Shown piece after piece: positions 43,548 through 51,953 of a stretch of 64,000 nucleotides of DNA. Position numbers and translations under genes: made by a program. The stretch lies in assembly GCF_030689305.1 (NCBI RefSeq), contig NZ_JAUYVM010000007.1, positions 186,001-250,000 of the forward strand, written 5' to 3'. Position 1 is the first letter of the stretch, and each line of letters starts with the position of its first letter. The notes beneath the pieces were generated by a model. That model was not told the DNA's origin. It made no database searches and saw only the letters and a program-made list of their open reading frames with translations. Source of the DNA: Vibrio penaeicida. Its GTDB lineage: Bacteria > Pseudomonadota > Gammaproteobacteria > Enterobacterales > Vibrionaceae.

Positions 43548-43775
43548 AGAATGAATTCTTCATTCTGTTCTTATTATACAGTCAATATTCAAGATGAACC
43601 TTTTTGTTTGAACTTATTTATTATTACAAAATTGAGATATTGGTGCATGTTCACTATTTGAAATTGTAATAATGGATTCGATATTTTTAATGATTTAAAC
43701 ATAGTCGGTTTTGTCTTTATTAATTCAATTAAATTCTCTTTTAAGAGTATCTAATAAATAATTGAAGGGATAATC

Positions 43776-45623
43776 ATGCTCGATATTCAACGTGAACAAT
43801 GTGTAGAGAATATTTCTTTTATATTGCTCAACCAACTTCTTGCTCAAACGAACGCCAGTTTTGATGGTTTAGTAAAGCTAAAAAATCAGATACGCAATTT
43901 TGTTTCCAATGAAAGCCAAATTCAGCTCTTACTGCCTGCTTTCCCATGCAAAACCAATAATCTGGATAAAGTCTTGGGTCATAAGCCTGATATGGGGGAG
44001 TACTTAGTATTAAGAAAATTCGTGAAAGCCATTCGGGATATCCAAGCGGTCTATGAGCCTGGTGTGACCTTCTATGTTTTTTCGGATTATCACACGTTTT
44101 CCGATTACATTTCTGTCGATTTAGAGCACCACTACGACTACTCCGATGATTTGAGGAAAATGGTCGAGAATATGAACTGTAGCGACAGCTTGAAAGTCGT
44201 GAACTTTGAGCATTTTCCAGCATTCGATGACTTGAGTGATGAGCAATATTTCCAAGGGCTGAAACACAAGTTCGGGGATAGCCACTACGAGGATAATTTC
44301 TCAGAACTGAAAAAACGCAATAACAAGATGAACAGTACCTATCTAGGCTTAAAGAAGTTTATGAATCAGGATCAGAAGCATATCTTGTCTTCGTTTTCTT
44401 ACAAAGATAGGCGCAAACGCCTAGCGGACATCGCCAAAGGAATGATGGTTCAGGGAAAAGCGCTGGATAACTTTTTGCAGCAGAATTTTGGTGAATGTAT
44501 CCGTCTGAGTATTCACGAGCACCCTATGGTCGGGAAAAAATATTCACTGTTTCTTTTTGATGAGCGCCAGTTCAAAACGCCTTGGCACAGTACTCTCATG
44601 TTTGATGCACTTAGCGGAAAATACGTGGTTGACTCGCGAGAAAATCATCTCAACGGTAAGGGTGCGGTTTTGTCGGTAACTTACGAGGGCACTCCATGGT
44701 GCTACATTAAGCTAACGGCTCGAACAGACGTGACAGAACACGCACTGAGACAGATGAAGGCAACATTAAGCCGAGAAAAATCAGGGCTCATTTTAGAGTG
44801 CATCAATGGCAGTTGCTCAGTGTCAGATCTTTTAAATAAAGAGCTGAATAACTTGGTGAAGGAGTTTGGTACTGTCACGCTTAAAGGCTTCACACAATTT
44901 AATGAGCCGGCGGAAATGGAAAACTGGTATTGCGAACGAGGTGCCGTTATTCCATGGCAATTTGGTAACGTGCAGATTATGACGTCGCTTCAAAAAGCAC
45001 AAACCACCTTGCCTTTGCACTGGAATCTAATGTGCCCCCCTGCCTACATGAAAGTGAGCCAAACCAAATACAATTATGAAGACTACACGCCAAATGAATT
45101 TGCGTTGTATTGCCATCAGAACACGGCAACTAAAGATTCAATGATTGCCGTTGATGCAGCCCTGGCGACACTTACTATGGATGGAAAGGAGCGTGAGACA
45201 CTGAGAAATACTCATCTTGGGTATACACCTCAGGCTCATTATTCAAACGGTGAAAAGATGGTTCATCCAGTTGTTTTCCGGTGTCCGGCAAGCCAGCAAG
45301 ATATTGTTCGTTGGGCGCAAAATGGCGAGCATACGATGTCGGAGGTGCTTGCTCCTATCAATGCAAACATTGAGTCGTCTACGTCTTATGAGTGCGTTGA
45401 TGAACTCAGCGAAAGGTTGAGCCAGATCTGTTTTGATTCGCGAGTCCTTACCGAGATTGAAATGGATAAAGGCGATATCGTGTTGGTCAATAACCATTCC
45501 ACGTTACTCAGTATGCCAGCGACAAGTGGGGAACGAGAACTGTGGCGAATGCAGCAGCAGCCCAGATCGGTCAACTCACCATGGCAACCACACAACATGG
45601 CAACGCTCAATCAGGCGAGTTAG
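43776..45623 (+). CDS. isnA: isonitrile synthase (PvcA/IsnA/Dit1 family) fused to a degenerate TauD-like domain
   Basis: A 615-aa two-part protein. Residues about 45-325 match isonitrile synthases: LLPAFPCKTNN, DMGEYLVLRKFVKAI, the VYEPGVTFYVFSD segment, NFGECIRLSIHEHP and TPWHSTLMFDA. This family builds the isonitrile group on Tyr or Trp. Residues about 345-600 resemble a PvcB-like oxygenase: TVTLKGF, then LPLHWNLMCPP with H415 and N417 where the ligand Asp should be, and GDIVLVNNHSTLLSMP with Ser579 where the distal His should be. Two of three iron ligands thus appear lost. Spacing of 228 bases from the FAD gene suggests its own promoter. Exact substrate unknown. Confidence 0.8.
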   Translation: MLDIQREQCVENISFILLNQLLAQTNASFDGLVKLKNQIRNFVSNESQIQLLLPAFPCKTNNLDKVLGHKPDMGEYLVLRKFVKAIRDIQAVYEPGVTFYVFSDYHTFSDYISVDLEHHYDYSDDLRKMVENMNCSDSLKVVNFEHFPAFDDLSDEQYFQGLKHKFGDSHYEDNFSELKKRNNKMNSTYLGLKKFMNQDQKHILSSFSYKDRRKRLADIAKGMMVQGKALDNFLQQNFGECIRLSIHEHPMVGKKYSLFLFDERQFKTPWHSTLMFDALSGKYVVDSRENHLNGKGAVLSVTYEGTPWCYIKLTARTDVTEHALRQMKATLSREKSGLILECINGSCSVSDLLNKELNNLVKEFGTVTLKGFTQFNEPAEMENWYCERGAVIPWQFGNVQIMTSLQKAQTTLPLHWNLMCPPAYMKVSQTKYNYEDYTPNEFALYCHQNTATKDSMIAVDAALATLTMDGKERETLRNTHLGYTPQAHYSNGEKMVHPVVFRCPASQQDIVRWAQNGEHTMSEVLAPINANIESSTSYECVDELSERLSQICFDSRVLTEIEMDKGDIVLVNNHSTLLSMPATSGERELWRMQQQPRSVNSPWQPHNMATLNQAS

Positions 45624-45636
45624 TGGGTTTCGGTAT

Positions 45637-45659
45637 AAAGTCAGCGCAATGCTGGCTTT
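45637..45659 (+). terminator. hairpin after the isonitrile synthase gene
   Basis: AAAGTCAGC and GCTGGCTTT pair (one G-U) around GCAAT, 14 bases after the stop. The following T tract is short. The rest of the 469-base gap to the next gene (45624-46092) holds the second hairpin, a dyad, and AT-rich DNA with no convincing gene. Confidence 0.6.
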
Positions 45660-45665
45660 ATGCTT

Positions 45666-45698
45666 TATACCCAAGCATCTTGAGGTGTCTTGGGTATA
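45666..45698. repeat. TATACCCAAG inverted repeat, probable Vibrio interspersed element
   Basis: TATACCCAAG (45666) and CTTGGGTATA (45689) form a perfect 10-bp stem. The inner CATC...GGTG extends it with one G-U pair and a bulge. From memory, similar TATACCCAAG...CTTGGGTATA hairpins recur between genes in many Vibrionaceae genomes. Only one copy was noticed in this window. Confidence 0.55.
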
Positions 45699-45992
45699 TA
45701 GCGCTTTTCATTCTTACTAATCTAATTATTGCAAACATAATTAAAAACAAAGAAATACGTTTCGAATCCGTTAACGCTGACGTTAAATTTGTTCTATTTC
45801 AGAGTATTTTGTTTATAGGATTTCTAGTACATATACAAAAGAGTGATATGCCTCAGAATCTTATGAATTGCCATTCTCTCCTAATACATCCGTTCAGAAT
45901 TATAAGATAGCATAAGCGTATTGGTTGGTATGCATGCTGACTTATATATCAATATCACTGCCGTTCCCGTCTTTATATTTATAAACAACGTT

Positions 45993-46006
45993 TGAGACTC
46001 GTCTCA
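45993..46006. promoter_or_regulatory. perfect dyad upstream of the exported-protein locus
   Basis: TGAGAC-TC-GTCTCA is a perfect 14-bp dyad, 87 bases before the first gene start (46093). The size suits a dimeric regulator. No known consensus was recognised. Confidence 0.4.
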
Positions 46007-46092
46007 TTAATTTTTCAGTGGATAGCTTCTGAGTGAACCGAAAGGCACTTGCCATTCATCGAAGTTTGTTAACAGCGTACATAGGTTTAGAA

Positions 46093-46431
46093 ATGAAACA
46101 TAAGTTATTACTAGCACTGACATTATCTGTATTTGGAAATGCTTCATTTGCGCAAAGTCTTCCTCCGGTACTCATTCAAAGCTTAGGATGCGACCAAGCA
46201 ACAGATAGCTGTTCCCTAACGATTGCCAATGAGCAATTTGGTTCTTCAGAGTGTGCATCCAACAAAATTGGCTGGGATTCGAGCAGTGACCAAGGAAAGC
46301 TGGCATTAGCACTGCTTTCATCTGCAATGATGACAGAGCATCAGGTTGAACTGACCGTTACCGAAGGCTGCTATAACTCTTTGCCTGAACTTGCTTCGTT
46401 TAACGTGCTGTCGCGTTCAGCTAAGAAATAG
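46093..46431 (+). CDS. small exported four-cysteine protein A (unknown function)
   Basis: A 112-aa protein with a clear signal peptide (MKHKLLLALTLSVFGNASFA, cleaved before Q21). The mature part has four cysteines in the pattern C-x6-C-x13-C-x38-C. The ATG at 46093 is chosen because the signal peptide starts there; the open frame to 46033 adds 20 polar residues ahead of it. It is a diverged paralogue of the next gene and starts a three-gene group ending at the 48341 terminator. The LALLSSAMM...VELTVTEGC region loosely recalls small OB-fold toxin B-subunit-like proteins, a weak impression only. Function unknown. Confidence 0.75.
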   Translation: MKHKLLLALTLSVFGNASFAQSLPPVLIQSLGCDQATDSCSLTIANEQFGSSECASNKIGWDSSSDQGKLALALLSSAMMTEHQVELTVTEGCYNSLPELASFNVLSRSAKK

Positions 46432-46441
46432 GAGCCACACA

Positions 46442-46753
46442 ATGACATTCAAAACTTTATTTGGATTGGCCTTTGTTTCACTAGGAGCAAGCGCAGGTGG
46501 CACACATGTTAGTGAAATCCACAATATTCAATGTTCGATGGACAGCGATTTTTGTCAGGTCGTCCTACCAAATACGATTAATGCCGAAAGCGACTGCACT
46601 GGGAATCAAGTCTTAGTTGCTGTATCTCAGCAGCAAACACTGTCTGTACTTACGTCGGCAATGTTTACTAAAACCAAAGTGAAATTCCATGTCTCTGAGA
46701 AGTGCGAACAAGGAAGTCCTGTCGTTCAGAGTTATCAAATGCTTAAGGGGTAA
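46442..46753 (+). CDS. small exported four-cysteine protein B (paralogue of A)
   Basis: A 103-aa protein with a signal peptide (MTFKTLFGLAFVSLGASA). It shares the pattern C-x6-C-x13-C-x35-C, and LTSAMFTKTKVKFHVSEKC aligns with LSSAMMTEHQVELTVTEGC of the preceding protein. A tandem duplication is therefore likely, with two disulfides expected. A TAGGAG site precedes the ATG at 46442. The next gene starts 8 bases after its stop. Function unknown. Confidence 0.75.
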   Translation: MTFKTLFGLAFVSLGASAGGTHVSEIHNIQCSMDSDFCQVVLPNTINAESDCTGNQVLVAVSQQQTLSVLTSAMFTKTKVKFHVSEKCEQGSPVVQSYQMLKG

Positions 46754-46761
46754 GCTAGGAA

Positions 46762-48333
46762 ATGAAACTATCTAACATATACCTTGCCGTCGGTGCGGTA
46801 CTTTCAGCAGTGTCTTTCACTAGCGCTGCCAATACCTGTTCGCTCACTTCCAATGAATATCCTGCCCATGCCCAGTGGTCTTGTAGTTTGGAGGATTGGG
46901 TGAGTGGTCATACGTTACCTACCAAGCGTAAAACATTGTCTTCGAGTCAAACTTCCGTTGTTTTATACCCAGAAGGGTTAGAGCTAGCGGGTGACCTAAG
47001 TGTTAGGCAAAACAGATCAACATTTTCTGTCAGTAAAAAGCTTCAAAACTGTTCCTCTGTTTACGACTCCTTCAATGGTCAAATTGGAAAATTTGCCAAT
47101 GTGGTGACATGTGAAAGTGGACCGTATCAATTTGAAAAGAAAACGTATTATCACAGAAATTCGCATTGTAGCGTCTCTGGCAATATCGAAACCTGCGTGA
47201 GTAATAATTTAGTGGTTACTCCGTTTCAAGCAGACCTAAATTACAAAGTGCCGAAAGCGCGTTATCAAGGTGAACTGAAAGAAATTATTAAGAAAAATCG
47301 TATTTCTAAAAACCTAGGATTGGTGCCGATCCGAGTTGGCGATATCACAACGTTTATTCCTGCAGAGGTAACAAACTTGTCACCGTTCCCTCCGGTTGTG
47401 AATCACAAGTGGTCTGGGCAATTTAAATCGGATGTTAAACCGTCTACCTACTACGAAATGAGTTGTGTCGAAAACACAACAGTGCCATCGGTTAAAATTC
47501 CACTGCTATACAAAGATGCGCAATTGTCCAAAATCGGTGTTGCATCCGATTCAGGTGTCGGTGGCTTTGAGCCTAAAGTACTGGATACCTTCATGAAGCG
47601 ATGTGCAGCAAGCCCAGTAAGGTTTGCTGTGGTTAATAGCCAAGATCTGAATGAACCGTATTGGAGAGTAAACCTCGATATCACAGGCGGTACTGATTAC
47701 ATCGGTGAACTAGAGAAACTTGCCGACGTATTGGTAGCAGAAGCTAACGGTCTCATAGTGGAAAGGCAATCTCTAAATACGTTGTTACGTAACAGTAACG
47801 ATTTGAATAATCAGATAAACACTGAGCTTTCTGTCATCTGGGATATTATCGCCAATTCTGTTTATGTCTCCGACTTCTTTACCGCAGGTTATGTGCCAGC
47901 AGAGTTTGATGTGGGCGGACTGGAATACATCTTAGTCAGTGAAACCGCGCTCCATGACTCCGTTAACTCAAGACCTAATTTCAATAAACTTCGTCAATTA
48001 GCCCAAGAAACGGGTGTCGAAGGTATCGAAAACTTGTTCAATTTTGATTTCGACTATCTCTATGACGAATGGGGATACAAGAAATATGAAACGGTTCATT
48101 ACGCGCATTGGAATTTCTTGGTGTCTTTGGCTCAATTCACAGGGGATATCAGCTATTCAGACAACGCAACGACAGATTTAAAACCTATCATTGTGAACAT
48201 GAAAAATGCCAATGATAAAAAGGTATTAGCTCTCATTAGTGTTATCGAGCACACGCTAAACGTTGCCAGAAATGCGAGCAGTATTGAGCGCGATAAAATC
48301 AAGGCACTTCAAGCTAAGTTAACGCAACTATAA
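46762..48333 (+). CDS. exported 523-aa protein of unknown function
   Basis: A signal peptide (about residues 1-22, ending TSAA) and a mature protein I do not recognise. The N-terminal half (about 23-230) is cysteine-bearing and beta-rich. The C-terminal half (about 310-523) is mainly helical, with a probable coiled coil at the end (ASSIERDKIKALQAKLTQL). No membrane helix after the signal was seen, so periplasmic or secreted. It is tightly linked to the two small cysteine proteins and followed by a terminator. Confidence 0.75.
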   Translation: MKLSNIYLAVGAVLSAVSFTSAANTCSLTSNEYPAHAQWSCSLEDWVSGHTLPTKRKTLSSSQTSVVLYPEGLELAGDLSVRQNRSTFSVSKKLQNCSSVYDSFNGQIGKFANVVTCESGPYQFEKKTYYHRNSHCSVSGNIETCVSNNLVVTPFQADLNYKVPKARYQGELKEIIKKNRISKNLGLVPIRVGDITTFIPAEVTNLSPFPPVVNHKWSGQFKSDVKPSTYYEMSCVENTTVPSVKIPLLYKDAQLSKIGVASDSGVGGFEPKVLDTFMKRCAASPVRFAVVNSQDLNEPYWRVNLDITGGTDYIGELEKLADVLVAEANGLIVERQSLNTLLRNSNDLNNQINTELSVIWDIIANSVYVSDFFTAGYVPAEFDVGGLEYILVSETALHDSVNSRPNFNKLRQLAQETGVEGIENLFNFDFDYLYDEWGYKKYETVHYAHWNFLVSLAQFTGDISYSDNATTDLKPIIVNMKNANDKKVLALISVIEHTLNVARNASSIERDKIKALQAKLTQL

Positions 48334-48340
48334 GCAACTC

Positions 48341-48372
48341 AGCCACCTATACGAACGTTAGGTGGCTTTTTT
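48341..48372 (+). terminator. terminator after the 523-aa gene
   Basis: AGCCACCTA and TAGGTGGCT pair around a 9-base loop, then T6. It divides the exported-protein locus into two transcription groups, with partial read-through possible. Confidence 0.88.
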
Positions 48373-48405
48373 ATTTCTTATAAATCACTTCTTACTGGGT
48401 ATAAC

Positions 48406-49539
48406 ATGAAAGTTAGGCTAGTTGGAGTCGCTCTGCTATTGGCTTTATTTCAGAGTAATGTTGGCGCGTCGAATATTACCTCCGAGCAATTAGATAATCA
48501 GCAGAAGTCACTCAATCAAATTAATTACCGTATAGACGAATTATTACAATCATTAAGCCAATATAAATTGGCAAGGGACGAACATTATCTTGGGCAGCAA
48601 GGCGTAGCAGATCGCGTAGGGAAGTGGTATAGCAACCATAATACGTGGATGAATCAGATGAACGAACTGCGCCGTCAGTTAAGTGACTATCAAACGTTAG
48701 CGAAATCAGATGCTGGTGCATTTAAAAGCAAAATGTCATCACTGCTTACTGAGTTATATCGTTCGATGGATGAAGCGACCATCATTCGCCAACGTGCACT
48801 TAGAGGGATGAGCCTGCTCACGAACATCCCTGAGTATCCTAAAAACTATGTTCAAGAATTCAGCGCCGCCATTCCAGCATTGAATAGCAATGTCGTGATG
48901 ACCCACGGTGCATTTGAAGATATACACCAAAATTTCACACACGAAAAAATACAAAGAATCGAGAGCGCTCTGTTACTGAGCAGTGACGTCTTGCAGTCCA
49001 TTATTAATCTGTCAAAACTAGAGTTTCCTGAACTGGTTCAATCGCTCACGAGTTTAAAGCAGTTATTTGCTGTTGAAGCCCTAGTGTCAGAGCCTGTGGA
49101 TAGGGCATCTAAATACGCTTCGCTGGTGTTATCTAAATCACGCAGAGATTGGTTCTTAGCAGACGCTTATTTCACTGAGTTTGAAAAAAAATATCAGTTA
49201 GACAGAAGTCGCATTTTAAGCAGTCCATTAGATGCATCGCTGAAACAACCAAGTTTGAACTTCATGGACAAAAAGTATCAGGATGCAAAGCGTGCGTTGG
49301 CAACCAGTAAGCGCCGTAATTACATCACTTTGTATGATGTCTATCGCCGCACGGCATCCACATACGCGCCTAGATGTAAGGTGTCGGATAACCACCGTAA
49401 ATACAATTGTGCGTTATTAAAAACACTTATCGGTTTAGACCGCGCCGCCATTCAAAAAATGACGCTTGATCAGCAGCGTTATCTACATGCGCAGCTTTCT
49501 CGTGTTCCACAAGCACCTTTCTCGGAGGTGACGCAATGA
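48406..49539 (+). CDS. exported helical 377-aa protein of unknown function
   Basis: A signal peptide (MKVRLVGVALLLALFQSNVGA) and then an almost wholly alpha-helical protein. The early part (about residues 25-120) looks like coiled coil (LDNQQKSLNQINYRIDELLQSLSQYK). Two cysteines sit near the C-terminus (CKVSDNHRKYNC). I do not recognise the family. Its stop overlaps the next ATG (ATGA), so it is co-translated with the 798-aa protein. Confidence 0.75.
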   Translation: MKVRLVGVALLLALFQSNVGASNITSEQLDNQQKSLNQINYRIDELLQSLSQYKLARDEHYLGQQGVADRVGKWYSNHNTWMNQMNELRRQLSDYQTLAKSDAGAFKSKMSSLLTELYRSMDEATIIRQRALRGMSLLTNIPEYPKNYVQEFSAAIPALNSNVVMTHGAFEDIHQNFTHEKIQRIESALLLSSDVLQSIINLSKLEFPELVQSLTSLKQLFAVEALVSEPVDRASKYASLVLSKSRRDWFLADAYFTEFEKKYQLDRSRILSSPLDASLKQPSLNFMDKKYQDAKRALATSKRRNYITLYDVYRRTASTYAPRCKVSDNHRKYNCALLKTLIGLDRAAIQKMTLDQQRYLHAQLSRVPQAPFSEVTQ

Positions 49540-51932
49540 TTCCCTTAATGAAGAAATTATTCGGCGCACTGATTCTATTCTCCATGTTTAGCTCAGTGAA
49601 TGTGTATGCTCAAAATGCAGGTGAGTCACCAGGGCAAGAAATCATTAAGTTGATTCTTGGTGATAGAACACCAAAAGAATTTATCCCATTTACCGAAAGC
49701 GAAATTAGGGAGTTAGCCGAAAAAGATCCGAACGATGCATTAGAGCTCGATGTTCAAAGTGGCAAAACGTATCTGCTACTGGATATCGTTTCTCAAGCTG
49801 AGCCAGAACGTATCGAAATTAACGAATACATTGGTATGGCGAATGAGCTAGAAGCGCAGATTACCCCTTATGGCTACAGCATGAGGGATGATTCTTTTGA
49901 GCAACTGCCTGTCGATATTTATGAGCTGTTTAACGATCCAGAAATGATGCAAAAAAGGCTTCTGGATGCGTTAGAAGTTTATGCCCAACGCGAGTTAATG
50001 CGTCGCCTCGATGCCATCGACCCTGGCATGTGTCCGCAAATCAATGTCGACAGAATAGTTGAAAAGGTCAATGGACACATTGCTGATAAGGTCGACGACA
50101 AAGTTAGCGAGTTCACCGATAAGCCTCTTCGCCTAAAATCCGGTGATTTGGCTAAATTTGATGAATACATTCGTGCGGCAAACAACACCAACAAGATATT
50201 GTGTGCACTAGGCTACAGCATCTATGAAGCCATGGGTTTACCAATGAAAACGGTGAACGGTGTTACCGAAGTCGACATAGACAAACTGATTGCTTCTGTT
50301 GGCGGCGGTACTGGAAATGGCACTGCTCAGGCTGTGATTTCATACATTGAAGACAGAATCAATCAAGCGTTGGTGAGCATTGGTTTTGATATGCCTGCCA
50401 TTGATAGCATTTTGACTTGGTCGCCTTTAGTTAAAGCCATGGAGTGGGGCTCCGAGTTTTTAGAGCTGGATGGGTTGAACATAAAATTGACCATGCCATC
50501 GCCTGAATTTATCAAACAAACGATTGAGGATTTAGGGCTAGCCGTACCGGCGAATTGGGACATTCCGGATATTCCAACCATCAGTTTCAATGAATCCTTT
50601 AAGCCGCCGACAAGAGAAGATCTCGTACTCAAAAAGCGTAAAGATTGGGTTGGGTTCGATCTTGGAAAGCGCAGTGTGGCAGGTACGAAAGCTTCTGCCT
50701 ATTACGAAATTAGGGGTTCTGAAGAAGTTCAATGGGCGATAGCGGTTGGGCGAGCCGACGTGTATATCTTCAATAAAGAAAACAACGCGATCGGAGCGTA
50801 TGCTCAAGCTGAAGTAGGACCTCAAAAACTTGAAGGCAATGTGGATATCCAAGTTCTCGGTATGCAGCTGTATAAAAAACACTGGCTAAAAAATGATGGC
50901 ATCATCAAAGACAGTATCGAGCTACTTGGCAATGGGGATGGTTACAGTTACTCCTACGATTACACACAACAATTTGCAATAGGGCCTATTCCTGTTTACG
51001 TCTCTGTCGGTGTGTATGCCAGTGCGAATGCGAAGTTGAATTGGGGTCTTTACCTCACGCAGGTGTATGCAGAGCTGCAACCTATCGCGAAAGCCGGTGC
51101 GTTTGGTGAAGGCGCCGTTGGCATTAAGAAAGTGTTGTCAGCCGGTGTTCGTGGAACCATTGACGTGCTTAATTTCTCCGTGCCTCTTCGAGGGAAGGCT
51201 GGTGTTTTCTTTGCGCAATCTGGCGAGCCGTACCTCAAATTGGGGCTGACATCGGATGCGATAGTCAGAGCCATGAGTGGTGGCATCAGTGCGTATGTGG
51301 AATACCCTTGGATTAAGATCTGTAAAAAGAAAATTGGTTTCATTAAAATCCCTTACCCTTGTATTCGCTCCAAGCGTAAATCGAAGAACTTATACAGTTA
51401 CAGTGGCTATTCGTGGTCTAAGTCCATCATGAACTGGCAACTGGTCTACGGCTATCATGGCGTGCATATGACGGGTTCTTTGATTGACCAAACCGACAGA
51501 CGTGAAGCGGCGGCTTTGAAAGGGCAAGTGAACCTTTACCAAAGGCATGTTGCTCTGAATGACTACAGTGCGAAAACACAAGTTAGGGTTCAAAATACGT
51601 TTGCCAAACTGAAAGAAGAACTGGAAAGCGCTTCCGTTGCATTGGTTCCACAAAAACGAACCGCCTTGCAACTGAACGCCAATACCGCGGATAAAAACCT
51701 GACGCAATACGAATCTTGGTTAGCGGCAACGATAGATCACAATTTGGCGCAATCGCGCAGTCAAAATGTGATGCTGAGAAACTCTGCCGATTGGCGATTG
51801 GATGCGGTGAGTTCACCAGCATACGCTTCAGGCCCGTTAGTCTCAGAGGTTGCGGCTGGAACAGATGCTGAGTACTCAGAAGAAGTAGATAACTCAAATG
51901 TGCTGCGAAGCCTACATGGATTCTTGCACTAA
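49536..51932 (+). CDS. exported beta-rich 798-aa protein of unknown function
   Basis: A signal peptide (about residues 1-25, ending VYAQ). Residues about 50-260 are helical and acidic. Residues about 370-640 are rich in alternating beta-strand sequence with repeated Gly, Tyr and Ala (for example YAQAEVGPQKLEGNVDIQV and PVYVSVGVYASANAKLNWG). There is a four-cysteine patch near residues 590-610 (IKICKKK and YPCIRSKRK). The beta-rich stretch could be an extended sheet able to bind lipid or join a membrane, but I recognise no family. It is co-translated with the 377-aa gene and followed after 21 bases by the lipid-transfer-like gene. Confidence 0.72.
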   Translation: MIPLMKKLFGALILFSMFSSVNVYAQNAGESPGQEIIKLILGDRTPKEFIPFTESEIRELAEKDPNDALELDVQSGKTYLLLDIVSQAEPERIEINEYIGMANELEAQITPYGYSMRDDSFEQLPVDIYELFNDPEMMQKRLLDALEVYAQRELMRRLDAIDPGMCPQINVDRIVEKVNGHIADKVDDKVSEFTDKPLRLKSGDLAKFDEYIRAANNTNKILCALGYSIYEAMGLPMKTVNGVTEVDIDKLIASVGGGTGNGTAQAVISYIEDRINQALVSIGFDMPAIDSILTWSPLVKAMEWGSEFLELDGLNIKLTMPSPEFIKQTIEDLGLAVPANWDIPDIPTISFNESFKPPTREDLVLKKRKDWVGFDLGKRSVAGTKASAYYEIRGSEEVQWAIAVGRADVYIFNKENNAIGAYAQAEVGPQKLEGNVDIQVLGMQLYKKHWLKNDGIIKDSIELLGNGDGYSYSYDYTQQFAIGPIPVYVSVGVYASANAKLNWGLYLTQVYAELQPIAKAGAFGEGAVGIKKVLSAGVRGTIDVLNFSVPLRGKAGVFFAQSGEPYLKLGLTSDAIVRAMSGGISAYVEYPWIKICKKKIGFIKIPYPCIRSKRKSKNLYSYSGYSWSKSIMNWQLVYGYHGVHMTGSLIDQTDRREAAALKGQVNLYQRHVALNDYSAKTQVRVQNTFAKLKEELESASVALVPQKRTALQLNANTADKNLTQYESWLAATIDHNLAQSRSQNVMLRNSADWRLDAVSSPAYASGPLVSEVAAGTDAEYSEEVDNSNVLRSLHGFLH

Positions 51933-51953
51933 AAACGGCTAGGTTGGTAGAAA

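Noticed and set aside
45542..45910. Possible 122-aa membrane protein overlapping the end of the isonitrile synthase gene
   Set aside because: It runs in another frame through coding DNA, then through two hairpins; hydrophobic runs come from AT-rich non-coding sequence and no ribosome site is seen.
46033..46092. Longer start for small protein A
   Set aside because: It would bury the obvious signal peptide behind 20 polar residues.
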